Assembly: GCA_028753945.1 (NCBI GenBank)
Contig: JAPNXP010000016.1
Location: 310,001 to 374,000 of the forward strand
Direction: 5' to 3'
Source: Hexactinellida sp. DTS-2022
Taxonomy: Eukaryota; Porifera; Hexactinellida
DNA: 64,000 nt
Below the pieces are notes generated by a model. That model searched no databases, was not told where the DNA came from, and saw only the letters and a program-made list of their open reading frames with translations. Shown here piece after piece: positions 34,396-46,100 of the stretch. The number at the start of each line of letters is the position of its first letter. Positions within the stretch are counted from its first letter, which is position 1. The position numbers and the translations under genes are program-made.

Positions 34396-35229
34396 TATTT
34401 CACAAAATTATAACTTATCTGCAGAAGACAGGTACTTTATTATAGGAAATTAACCCTCAAGGAAATTAACGCGAATTGGAGCTAAACATTTTCAAATAAG
34501 TACATTAAATTAATCCGATTGAGGGGGAAGAACATTTTTAAATACATACATGAAATTAACGCGAACAAAAATTAGAAATATTTTCCTAAACAATAAAAAA
34601 ATAAAAAATAAAAAATAAGGATCTAAAAATAATATGTCCATGCAAGGATCTAGATTAAGGAAATCCATATCTCCATTTTGGGCATTTGTAACATGGGGAA
34701 GTAATCCCTGAATATGAGTGATATGACCATCCGGATTTGTTAATACAGTAGAACCTCGTTAGTATGAACACGGTTAATACGAACTTTCGGATAAGACGAA
34801 CAAATAGTTCCACAAAATCAAGTCCCTATAATGGCTATTCAATGGGCATTACTCCGGTTAAGGTTCTGAGATTAGGCCACAGGACCCCTAACAAAAAATT
34901 ATATTAATATTGATTAATCTAATTTAACATATTAGCTATATTATTGTAACAGAGAGCTTATCTCTAGCTATCCTACTTTTCTTATTTCAGCAATTATTGT
35001 GTAATTAGAACCAAAATTATTCTATGAAAAACAATATTAATACGAACTCAGAGTAAAGCGAACAAATATTTACGTCTGTTGATGTTCGTATTAACGAGGT
35101 TCTACAGCATATAGATTGGAAGTTCATCCATCCATTCATGATTGTATAAATTTGCTGGAAATTAAGGTTATGGAAATTAACGCTCAAGGAAATGAACGCG
35201 ATTTGGTGCAATTCTCGCTAATTTCATCA

Positions 35230-35361
35230 TATACAGGAGTAGATGCCGGATATAAGAACATTCTACAGGAAAACGGGTGCCATATACCCTGTATAATTTA
35301 TGCCGGTTATAAAAACATTATATGCAGTTCCCGACGATGTTCTTATAACCGGCATCCACTA
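35230..35361. mobile_element. MITE GATGCCGGATATAAG, copy 1
   Basis: GATGCCGGATATAAGAACAT near the left is inverted at the right (ATGTTCTTATAACCGGCATC). A longer relative is at 44765-44937. Confidence 0.6.
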
Positions 35362-36801
35362 TAACAAGGTAATTTATGACAATTTTTATTTAACCACTGA
35401 TTGTGAGTTGATTAGGAATCTACAAATTTTGATCCATAAAATGATTATTATTATTATCAAAAATAATTACGGAAAATGTAAAGTGCATAATCGTACTGAA
35501 AGAGACCACATAGAAAGCTAGGTAATCTTTAAAGCTAATCAAAGTTTAATTTGGCAACATAAATTTATTATTTTCGATAAATGATTCATTGAGATATTTG
35601 TTAGATATTAAATATTTAAACCTGCCACGAATCAATTCATTAAACCTAATAACACATGTTAATCTATACCGCAAATCAACATCTGCTAGCTTTGGCAAAT
35701 AGTTTGGTTGAGAGTACTCACCTAATAGACTTTATGCGTGGACTAATCTACAAATATAATTTGAGGTTTGTAGTTGTGACGAGGCAGACGAGCAATAATA
35801 TAATACTATACAGATGCAATTTAATTAATCGGGTGATTTATGTGTCTAGGGACAGCATTTGCTCTTTAATTATTGCAATGTAAGTAGAAAGTAGAAACCA
35901 ATTTATTTGTAAAGAAACGGTGCATGTGACTATAGCAAAATTCTGAAACTTATGAGGAAATTAATACTAGTTGTATTGAATTCATTTACTGAAACTGAAT
36001 CGCGTACAAGTATTCCCAATAAGAAACTGATCATATTACCAAACAAATCTGAATCTAAAAACAAAAACAGAAAAACCTCCAGGCACCAAAATTTTGAAAC
36101 AATAGACATTATACCAAATAAATTTTAGACAAAAAAAATTAAAAAATCTGATTTTAATAAGCAGGGAACCTTTTTAGATGTCTTGAAATTACTTTAGCCA
36201 GTGATGCATTCCATTATTTCCATATACAATTTGATTAAAACTATCAAAAGTACCAGATGGTGAGTTAGACGAAATATTTCCTCACAATCAATTATTGAAC
36301 ATTTAATTCCAGCGCTAGAGTAATATTTGGACACCGGTTATTATGAAAATAAATTTTAGTAATTCTCGAATAATTCATAAATTAGTCAACTTAGATATTC
36401 ACAGGGGCGGTATACCCGGTACTGCTGGTCCGGCCTAGCCGTTTCAGGATGGCCAGCTTTGCTGTACCACCTCTATCTGTTCTAAATTAACAATTCATTG
36501 ATAATTTAATGATTTAATGGTCTAATAATTGCCGAATCACATTCAAATGCATGGTGCAGCGTCGCCAGACCGGGGGAGCTAGACCATATAAGAATAATTG
36601 GTGAGGCTTCGCCGGACCACATTCAAATACTGTTAAATTCTCCGCCGTACCACTTTTCAAAAGGACGTGCCGTCCCTGTTAGGATCAGTTCTTAAATCAA
36701 ACACTAAAATGGACACATAAGTAGTTCAAAGGAAAAATGTTGTAGGCCAAATTCTTTCGACTAGACAACCTTAAATGAATTGTATACATATATGTTGAAA
36801 C

Positions 36802-37843
36802 CAGGGTTGCCAATCCAATCCAATCCAATCGATAATCCAATCCAATCGATGTAAATTTTGGCAATCGATATCGATAACCAATCCAATCGATGATATGATC
36901 TGACAATCCAATCCAATCGATAATCGATAAAAATCATCGATTTTTTATCGATTATTTAATATTTATTGATTTTCAATAGTTTATTTATCGATTTTCAATA
37001 GATTATTTCTGATTTTCTATCGATTATTTATCGATTTTCTATCGATTATTTATCGATTTTCTATCGATTGTTTATCGATTATTTGTCGATTTTCTATCGA
37101 TTATTTATCGATTTTCTATCGATTATTTGTCGATTTTCTATCGCTTATTTATCGATTACTTGTCGATCTCTATCGATAAAATTGATAGACTATTTATAGA
37201 CGTTTTTCATTTAAATAATCGATTATCTATCAATTATTTATGGATTTCTATCGATTATTTATGGGTTTTCTATCGATTATTTATCGATTTTCTATCGATT
37301 ATTTATCGATTTTCTATCGATTGTTTATCGAATATTTGTCGATTTTCTATCGATTTTCTATCGATTATTTATCGATTTTCTATCGATTATTTGTCGATTT
37401 TCTATCGATTATTTGTCGATTTTCTATCGCTTATTTATCGATTACTTGTAGATCTCTATCGATAAAATTTATAGACTATTTATAGACTGTTTATCATTTA
37501 AATAATCGATTATCTATCAATTATTTATGGATTTCTATCGATTATTGATGGATTTTCTATGGATTATCTATCGATTATTTATCGATTATTTGTCGATTTT
37601 ATATTGATTATTTGTCGATTTTCTATCAATTATGCATTGATTATCCATCGATTGTGTATAAATTATTATAATTTATCGCCTTTACTCGCTAAATCGAAAA
37701 AATCGATAAAAATCGATAAAAATTCGTCGATAATTATCCAATCGATGAAGACTTTGGGCAATCCAATCGATAATCCAATCGATACAAAATTCAGCAATCG
37801 ATAATCGATAAGTTCTCTCGATTGGATTGGATTGGCAACCCTG
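36802..37843. mobile_element. hAT-like element filled with an ATCGAT satellite
   Basis: Ends CAGGGTTGCCAATCCAATCC and its inverse; GTTGAAAC flanks both sides exactly (36794-36801 and 37844-37851). The interior, about 36900-37680, is a tandem array of units such as TATCGATTATTTATCGATTT, with a higher-order repeat of about 286 bp (compare 37141 and 37427). Open frames through it are artefacts of the repeat. Confidence 0.88.
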
Positions 37844-38503
37844 GTTGAAACATTACATACGTATTTCCTTCCCTTTTAAATTTGGATCATTTTGAACAAC
37901 TGAACAACTGAACAACTTAATTAATTATATACACTTAAAAACGACAAATTGTATGACGTATATCCTTAGAAAGTATTTTGAGAAAATTAAAAGTAATCCA
38001 ATGGTCGGTTATACCAATTATAACTGGTTGATTAATCCCAATTTAAGCCAGCAGGACAATTTATCAGAACCCGTCAACAACAATGTATCTTTAACTAATA
38101 ACAATTTAAAATTTAATACTACAGTCAGGTTCTTTTATTATGAACATTCAAGGGACCAAAAATTGTGTTCATAATAGAGAGACTTCATAATAAACGAACT
38201 CAACTTAATACAAACCCTATGTAAGTTGTTAAATTGGGCCCGTAGGGTTTGTTCATAATAAAAAATCTTCATATTAAGCAGACGAAATCTTGTTCATAAT
38301 AAGCAGACCTGACTCTATTAACCAGTGTAGAACACTAGTACAATTCTTAATTTTGATCACAATCAGCTATGAAACCCATTCAATAGTACATATGTATAGT
38401 AGTACTTTTCAATTATATTATAAGTATAAATAGACTGAGTTTTCTTGCAATGTACATCATCTATCAGAAACAACAAAGAATTACTCAAAACTTCGAAAAG
38501 AAA

Positions 38504-39166
38504 ATGGGAAACTACATGGAAAAAGCATTCCCAGTACGAGCATGCTACACTCTATCAGAACCTGTTAATAATCGCATTTTAATTCTAGGCCTTGATGCTG
38601 CTGGTAAAACTTCTCTATTGCAACGTGCTTTGGCGAAGGAAAATGTTGAACCAGATTTTGATGTAAATCCAACGGTGGGGTTCAATGTAGAAATGTGCCA
38701 ATTTGATAAAAATAAACGGGCGACATATGCCCTTTGGGATGTGGGAGGTCAGGATAAAATTCGCAGTTTGTGGAGGCATTATTATGCCGGAGCAAGCGGA
38801 TTGATTTTCGTGATTGATTCTACAGATGTTGATAGACTGGAAGAAGCAAGTGAAGCCTTGAACAGCATTCTAAGTGATCAGGACATGAAATCAACGCCGG
38901 TGTTAATTTTCGCGAACAAACAGGATTCGGAAAATGCAATGGCTATAGACGAAATCACTAAAACGATTGGTTTTAAAGGGCTATCTCAAGAACGAAGAAA
39001 ATGGCGAATTCAACCCTGTTCAGCCTGGACTGGTGATGGTGTCATCGAAGGCCTCGAAGGTTTTCATAAAATCCTTGAGGCAAAACAACAGTTGGAGAAA
39101 AAACATACGTCCAAGATGACCAAAAATAACCTAAGAAGAAGTCTACGCATCAAACCACGAAATTAA
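38504..39166 (+). CDS. ARF-family small GTPase with basic C-terminal extension
   Basis: The chosen start gives MGNYMEK, with Gly2 for N-myristoylation as in ARF proteins; an in-frame ATG at 38450 would add 18 residues and hide it. 220 residues. P-loop GLDAAGKTS, switch I NPTVGFNVE, switch II WDVGGQDKIRSLWRHYY, NKQD and CSAWTGDG are all intact, so GTP binding is expected. The switch and interswitch sequences are closest to ARF proper, which acts in membrane traffic and effector recruitment. Unlike ARF1 (181 residues) it has about 30 extra C-terminal residues rich in Lys/Arg (KKHTSKMTKNNLRRSLRIKP). It is intronless; it could be a retrocopy that diverged or a lineage-specific ARF. Confidence 0.85.
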   Translation: MGNYMEKAFPVRACYTLSEPVNNRILILGLDAAGKTSLLQRALAKENVEPDFDVNPTVGFNVEMCQFDKNKRATYALWDVGGQDKIRSLWRHYYAGASGLIFVIDSTDVDRLEEASEALNSILSDQDMKSTPVLIFANKQDSENAMAIDEITKTIGFKGLSQERRKWRIQPCSAWTGDGVIEGLEGFHKILEAKQQLEKKHTSKMTKNNLRRSLRIKPRN

Positions 39167-41790
39167 TTTCCCTTTTAACCTTGAATTTTGTAAAATAAAA
39201 TGTACTAAATTATTGTTGTTGTTGTTGTTGGATAAGTACCTTACTAAATAGTATCATAATAATGATTAGAAACAATTAATAAATTACTTTAGGAATTGGA
39301 AATAACTGACAATTAGTTAGGAAGTTATTCATAGGTTTTATGTTGTAACAAACAGGTTTTTTCTATTGAGAACAATCAGAGATAAGCTAGAAGCCTCTCG
39401 GTGAATATTTGGGAAATAATAAGGGTTATGGATAGAAATTATGTGGATTCTTTCTCAATCATACAATAATAAGTAATTGCTATTAAGTCAAATATAGCAT
39501 TGTTGAAATATAAAGTCAAGTTAAGTAGAGTTACATTATAGGACGCGTTAAACATAATCCAATTATTATTTTTAATGAAAATTGAAAACAAAATAGAATT
39601 ATGTACATTCGAGATTTGGCGTAGTATTGCTTTTATGGAATTTTTTCGCGAACTATTGTTCTTATGGAAATATTATTCCATTTGTACATATTCAGAGTGT
39701 AGATGTAGGCGCGCTCAGTTATAACCCCTAGATGAAATAATATTTCACAAACTAATTCTGCTATGGTAGCCATAATTATCAGTAATTTGCATTCTGCTAA
39801 GCCTAAGGACATGCTTGCGAATTGATGAGCTTATAATAAGAGGAAATCTATTAATCAAAATACAATAATTTATTGGAAACGAAAGCACTAACTATATAAC
39901 GAGCAACCTTGAACAGTATTGCAATAATGGAGCAAGCTCTCTCTGCAGGAAAACAGTAGCGTTAAAGTAATGGCTTCCATCATGATAAAAGGTCACTCAT
40001 AATTTGTGTTGAATTCCAATAAACACAAGAAGTCATAACATATTAAAGTTCGTATTAGAAGATAAATTTACTTTGATATAATTTCTTATGACATGTCAAA
40101 TACAGTTTGTATAGATATTTTGAATAACAAGTTATATGAATTTCTCTATGTCCTAACTCTAGTAGAAGAATGAATTTAAATATATTATATAATATTAGTA
40201 TACTACCTTGTCTTCTAATGCTTGAAATAAACAAGTATAAGTTTACATCAAAATTGCAGGTGGCCTCTAATTCTATAATCTTGGTTAGCCACAACAAACT
40301 CGTTTCAATGAAGTGAACTTCAACGTTTAAAATAATGGCGTTAGGTGGGATAACAGTTAATAAAAAGTATGGTATTAAATAACTTCAGTGTCTGGTACGC
40401 CTCAATCCATCCTATTACTATTATCTCATCACTTTAACTCAACCAGATGTATTTGAAATTACCAGTAAAGGTACCTCGTGATTCTCCAAGCATTCTTAAA
40501 ATGATTAAAAATGAGATTAATATATCTTTTAATCACCAGATGCATTTAGAATTTCAATAATTTGAATAAATTTCAGGAATAGTGTAATTTATGTTATGTA
40601 ACTCAGCTAAATAAAAAATGATTATCATTTTGCCTTACACACAACTATAGCAAATATTCGAAATCATAAGCATTTAGTCTTTATAAAGTACTTATTTATA
40701 TGGTATACTAACCGAGCTTTACAAAATAAATATTAACAAAACTCTTTCATAGGCTAACAAATAACTTTTATTTTTCTTAGAAACTCATTTACTAATATTT
40801 ATTTAATAGTGAGGGAGTTAAAATTTGAATAAAAAATATAGTGGTAAATTGTCTGTAAGCAATCCACAACAATTTTACTATTCTCAATACGTTTAATGTG
40901 GTTTGTTACTGTCTATTACATCTTATTGGTAAATAAGTTCCGATTACTTTTACCACACCAAACCCTGTGGGCTAGCAGGTTGTTCATTTGAATAAAGTTC
41001 AACCAAGTCCAATAGAATTAATCATCATTTTGCATTAATTAATTAATTAATTAATTAAGAAAATAGAGTCTTCATATCATGAAGTAAGCAGTATAACTCC
41101 AAAAGAAGGCATACAAATCAAATTATGAACTTGAACTAATCCATATTCAATGCATTTCCCCATTTTAGGAACAAATTTAATTAAGTATTGTAACACGAAT
41201 ATTTTCAATGAATAATTTGAATAGAATTAAGTTCGTTACTTAAGTTTCTATAGTACTGATTGCATGCACTCACGATGGTAAATTAGTTCTATTATAAGTA
41301 TTAGATTTGCAAGAGTGTACACAAGTTGCTTCCTGTGAATTATTTTAATTATTAACCTTGAACTTGCGTCAAGAAAGTCAGTATATAGTTGAAATAATTG
41401 CAAAAAGGACATTGACGGCTATAATGTGTGCAACTAATAGGAAATATGTAATTCTAATCATGGGCGTATAATTTATCTTAAAATCTCAAAAATCTGGGGG
41501 GGGGGCGAGATAAGATATATTCTAATGACGATTTCCATTAATTTCATATCTACAAAGCTGAGATACCTAGTTTTATGCAGCACAGCCTCGATTATCCGTA
41601 CTCGTTGGGACCGGTTAAAATGTTCGGATATATACAATCCGGATAATTGAGGTTGTTTATACATAGCGGAATAGCAACTAGTACAAGGATGCATGTTCGG
41701 ATGATTGAGATTGCACTGTATATAGTATTAATAATAGATTATTTGTAATAGGCATTGGAGAAAATAGATCCAAATAGTGGGGGGCGGTAC

Positions 41791-41979
41791 CAGGCACGTA
41801 GCTACGGGGGGGCGACCGCCCCCCCAAAAGTACTTCTCGCTCCCCCTCCCAAGAGAATTAGGAAGTGTTTGTTATAGTAAATAGAGTGATTCGTCCCCCA
41901 CTTGCCCCCCGACTCCCTGCACTTGCCCCCCCAACATAAAACTTGCCCCCTTGAATTACATACTCTAGCTACGTGCCTG
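41791..41979. mobile_element. G-rich hAT-like MITE CAGGCACGTAGCTA
   Basis: CAGGCACGTAGCTAC at the left and TAGCTACGTGCCTG at the right. GGCGGTAC on both sides is a perfect 8-bp duplication. The interior is rich in CCCCCC blocks. A longer copy is at 63086-63450. Confidence 0.85.
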
Positions 41980-42430
41980 GGCGGTACTATGGACCGCCCT
42001 CCCAGCTTAAAATCTAAGGGGGCGCGCCCCCTCGCCCCCAAATTCTACGCTTATTATAATAATAATAGCTAATTCCCCAAAAATCATGTGCAATTGCAAT
42101 AATTAATATAAATGATTGTGGAATAATTAGGAAATAATTGTATGCCTATTGCCTAATAATCAGAAATATCCCTTTTGGTTAAGGAGTTAAGGAAGGAAAG
42201 ATTATAGGGAAATATCAATATTTTCCTTAAATTTTTCTCCTATGATATGTGTTAATATCCCAGGTTTTAACTAATAACTATAATCAAGGATGTGTGTTAG
42301 ACTGTTAGCAAAGATAATAAAGTTGATCAATCAGTATAAAGCTATCTATTAGTGCAAATACATACTATGGACTCATAATATTCTGATCAAACTACTTTGC
42401 TAGAGATTACTTATACACAATCATAGGCAC

Positions 42431-42646
42431 TGTTGTATGACGGTTTACTTACCTCTATTATTATAACCATAATTAACAATGGATACTTTCTATCCATGAC
42501 GGTCTACTTACTGTCTTTGCTATGGCTTCACACTTTATACTTCCTATTACATCTACACTTATAAGGAGTAAACCGTCATGGATAGAAGCTATCCCTAGTT
42601 AATTATGGTTATAGTGATAGAGGTAAGTAAACCGTCATACAATAGC
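42431..42646. repeat. Large imperfect palindrome
   Basis: Two arms of about 90 bp (TGTATGACGGTTTACTTACC and its inverse near 42625-42644) around a spacer of about 45 bp. AAACCGTCAT and its inverse occur four times. Probably a MITE or fold-back element; no clear target duplication. Confidence 0.7.
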
Positions 42647-43196
42647 ACTAGAAGTCTATTATCAAACTATATATCCATGGTATCTGCTACAAACAAATAA
42701 ACATCGTTAGAAAGTAGCTGGGTTAATAATATTAACGAGTCGACCATTAGTACGTAGAGGAGAGTGTTTGTAGCACGTACACACTCATCGATCCCTTCAA
42801 AGCAATTTTAATACTCAGTGACAACTACTAACACAAATTTCGGATAAGACGAACAAATTGCGATAGTCGCCTGTTGTCTATACTACCAAATTACCAATGA
42901 GATTACTGCAAGATTTGTACAACCCCGTTAATCTTAAAATAAAATAAAAGTGGTATATGCTTTTATTGCTGTTATTAAAAGTCCAAATTAATCGTAGTCG
43001 TAGATAGCTATCAAATTCACATTTACTCGTATGGGATTGGAATCAATGGAAATTTACCACTTAACTCTAAAAATATACGTGCAACATTACATGCCCAACT
43101 ATTTAAATACAAATCAGTTGATAAGTGTTGAGTGCATTGTGAGGTCTTGCATTGTTAAAATGCTACAGTCTGAAATTCAATCTCAAAAGTGGAGAA

Positions 43197-46100
43197 TTAA
43201 TATGTACCAATTTTTCCAAAAAGGAATAAATCTTTGTTATCGAGAAATGATGTGTAAGGTTCGAAAAGTTTTTCCTTTGTCTTTTTCCTTCTGAATCCAA
43301 TGTTATAGCAAGTGATAGGTGAAAAGTTAAGCTTTAAGCTTGCAGAACCCATGCTGGATGTTAATGTTGCATCTTTTTCTAAATCAAAACCTGTCGCAAA
43401 ATGACAAGAGAGATCAAGGCTGCCTGTAAAGTCCAATGGATTTGGTCGATTCGGTGTATTGGTCAAATTTAAAGAGTTTGAGTTCGATTTAATTGAATTT
43501 TCTTTGTAGATGGCTGTTTCGGAAATGCTTGAAATCCAGCCTTCCATTTCGGAGAATGTCTCATATGAAATGAGGTATGGTTTATCATGTGTTATCTGTG
43601 GTGTAAAACTGAGTGTTAATTTCGACCATGTAGGTAATATTCTGTAGTTTTGCACCCAAATAATGCCACGAGGCTCCTTCAAAGACCGCTTATTCTTGTA
43701 CCATACAATGAATGGCTCAATGTTGTTAGCAAAAAGTATAAGAAAAACTGCAGAACCTAGATAATAAATTGTAAATAAATTAGGGATTCATGTAATTAAA
43801 TTCCAAAGACAGGAAGTTAGTTCCAACAAAACATGATTTAATAACAAAAAATATTTATTGATTTATTAACTTTCAAATATTAGGAAAATTATTGTCATTG
43901 GCAGGAAGTTAATTAACAATGATAAGAAACTATCCTTCCATTGATCGAATAAAATAAATAATAAGAATTCCAAAACATAACACTTGTTTATTAGATATTA
44001 TAGCTTCTCGATTAGTATTGATAAACCATGATTCTTGAAGCCAAGAGGAACTTAACTCATTATAATTAACAATCATAGATTCACAAAGGAATGTACAATA
44101 ATAGTTTACAGATCTTATGGTTGCATTTATCAAATCATAGAGCAGCTGAATTTGATCACAAGTTTTCTAATTATTAACTTCGTAAATGCCAAAAATCAAT
44201 TCACAAATCATTTAGAGATCGAAAACTTCGATTGTATATGTTATCAAAAAGCAGAATTTTATTGAATACCCACATTTCGATAAACGACAATTCGACACAC
44301 GACATTTCGATACATGACATTTTGATACAATATTATATTTGTTTGAATTAACGTGAATCGAAATGTCGTTCATAGAAAAGTCAGCATTCGCGACCCATAG
44401 ACTGGGTTAAAATTATTCAAAAACAGCTGTGTAAAATGTTGGCCAGCTGATCAGAATCCTTTCTAAAGCGATAAGCGGAGAGAAGCTTTTCTCACAGTAA
44501 ATTTAGTAAACACAATCTTGATGAGAATCATACACAACATTCCCATATTATGCAATTCATTATGGACAGAATAAGGTTATACGATTTTATGCAGGATTAG
44601 AATTAAATGCAACCAAATATTTAACTCAGTATAATCAAGTGTGAACCAGAGTGTAAATTTATATGAGCAAATTATGAACAAATAATATTTCTCTATTGAA
44701 TACAAAATTATCGGCACAGCTGTAGTTATAGATTTTTATTCTTTGGAAATAGTATGAAATACAGTATATGTCGGATATAAGCACACCGGTTAAAAGAACA
44801 TATCGGATATAAGAACACTATCTTGGAAAACGGTTGCCATATACCTATATAATTTATGTCGGTTATAAGAACATGCCGGTTATAAGCACATCAAGTGCAG
44901 TTCCGGACGATGTGCTTATAACCTGCATCCACAGTACTATTTAAATACTATATATATAGAAAGGAGTAAAGAAGAATTTTAGCCCAAAACACAGTCACAC
45001 ATGTTTGTGATATACATAATTAAATGTAAATGCATAATTGAGGAAGTATCTCAGAATTCCTTGAGAGCAAATGAATCCGATGATCTAACTAGGCATCGAT
45101 TATCAGTTGATTGGAAGAATGGCTTCATATTCCATTTGATTCCTTATATAGAATGCACAGATGTTAAAGTATGCAGTTAATTAGTATATTCGGGTTCATC
45201 TTTACAATCAGGTGATAGTATGCTAATTAATACAAGTAATTTGGTAAATGAATTGTTGAAGTTTGTTAAAAACGTCAATAAGGAACACATATCAAGGTAA
45301 ACCGCATTTAAGGGTAATCTGTATTGATATTTGGGCGTTCACGGTGAATCTCAGAATTGCATAATTTACTACTAGGAATACTCTAGATGAGATAGAGATT
45401 GACTTCTATGATTTTTTTTTTCTTAATTTTCAATCAAGATGGTGTTTTTTAATAAAATAAGACGTCGACTTCCTTATATGGGCATGACATTTTTTCAAAA
45501 ATTGTTGAATCTTTTTGAATTTTTGAACATATTATTATGAGACTATTTCCTCTCAGTAATAATTTTTATTTTATTTATTTTTGCAGAAGAAACGATGCTA
45601 AAGGGCATTTTTTCAAAATAATCATAAAACGCAGTCGTGCACTAAACTATCGTTATAAAATGTTAGAAGAAAATTTTTTCAATTCTAGTTCAAGGGTCTG
45701 AGGATGCATCATGTGTTACCCCAGAGAAATTTTTTAACTTTCTGATTATTATTTTTGGTTTTAGAAGCATTCTAAGGCTGCGGCCCACGAATTTTTCCGA
45801 ATTTCAACATCAAAAGAGGTGATAAAAATCTACACTGCCATATATTGTTCCCAAAATAAAAAATTTCGGAATCTACAGGTCAAAATATACAGGTTCACGT
45901 CAAAAAGTTCAGGAATATGTCAAAAATTAGGAAATTAGGGGCATAAAAGAATATGAAGGGTATGCAAGTACCCGGTGATCATATATTACTGTGGGAAATT
46001 GGACAGCAGAATAATTCTGTTATTCTTCATAAAAATGCGCCAGCTTCTTATCTATGCGTAGCATTTGTTTTCAACACTTTTACAATAATATATCATGAGT

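Larger units (their letters stand above)
33487..36801. other. Intergenic, no gene recognised
   Basis: AT-rich, with only short unsupported frames. It holds two TA-type inverted-repeat elements (34103-34395 and 35230-35361) and remnants of the AACCTCGTTAATACGAAC pogo-like family at about 34746-35106. Confidence 0.6.
39167..43196. other. Intergenic, no gene recognised
   Basis: AT-rich. It begins with a likely polyA signal (AATAAA-like, 39194) and a TTG microsatellite (39208-39230) after the GTPase gene. It also has an AATT tandem run near 41035-41058, the G-rich hAT-like element at 41791 and the large palindrome at 42431. No coding signal is convincing. Confidence 0.55.

Noticed and set aside
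35656-35883. 75-codon plus-strand frame in intergenic DNA
   Set aside because: No recognisable domain, codon use looks random, and there are no supporting exons nearby.
37127-37485. Two overlapping frames of about 80-110 codons with YRLFIDFLSI-type repeats
   Set aside because: They are translations of the ATCGAT satellite; the repeat unit happens to lack stops in these frames.
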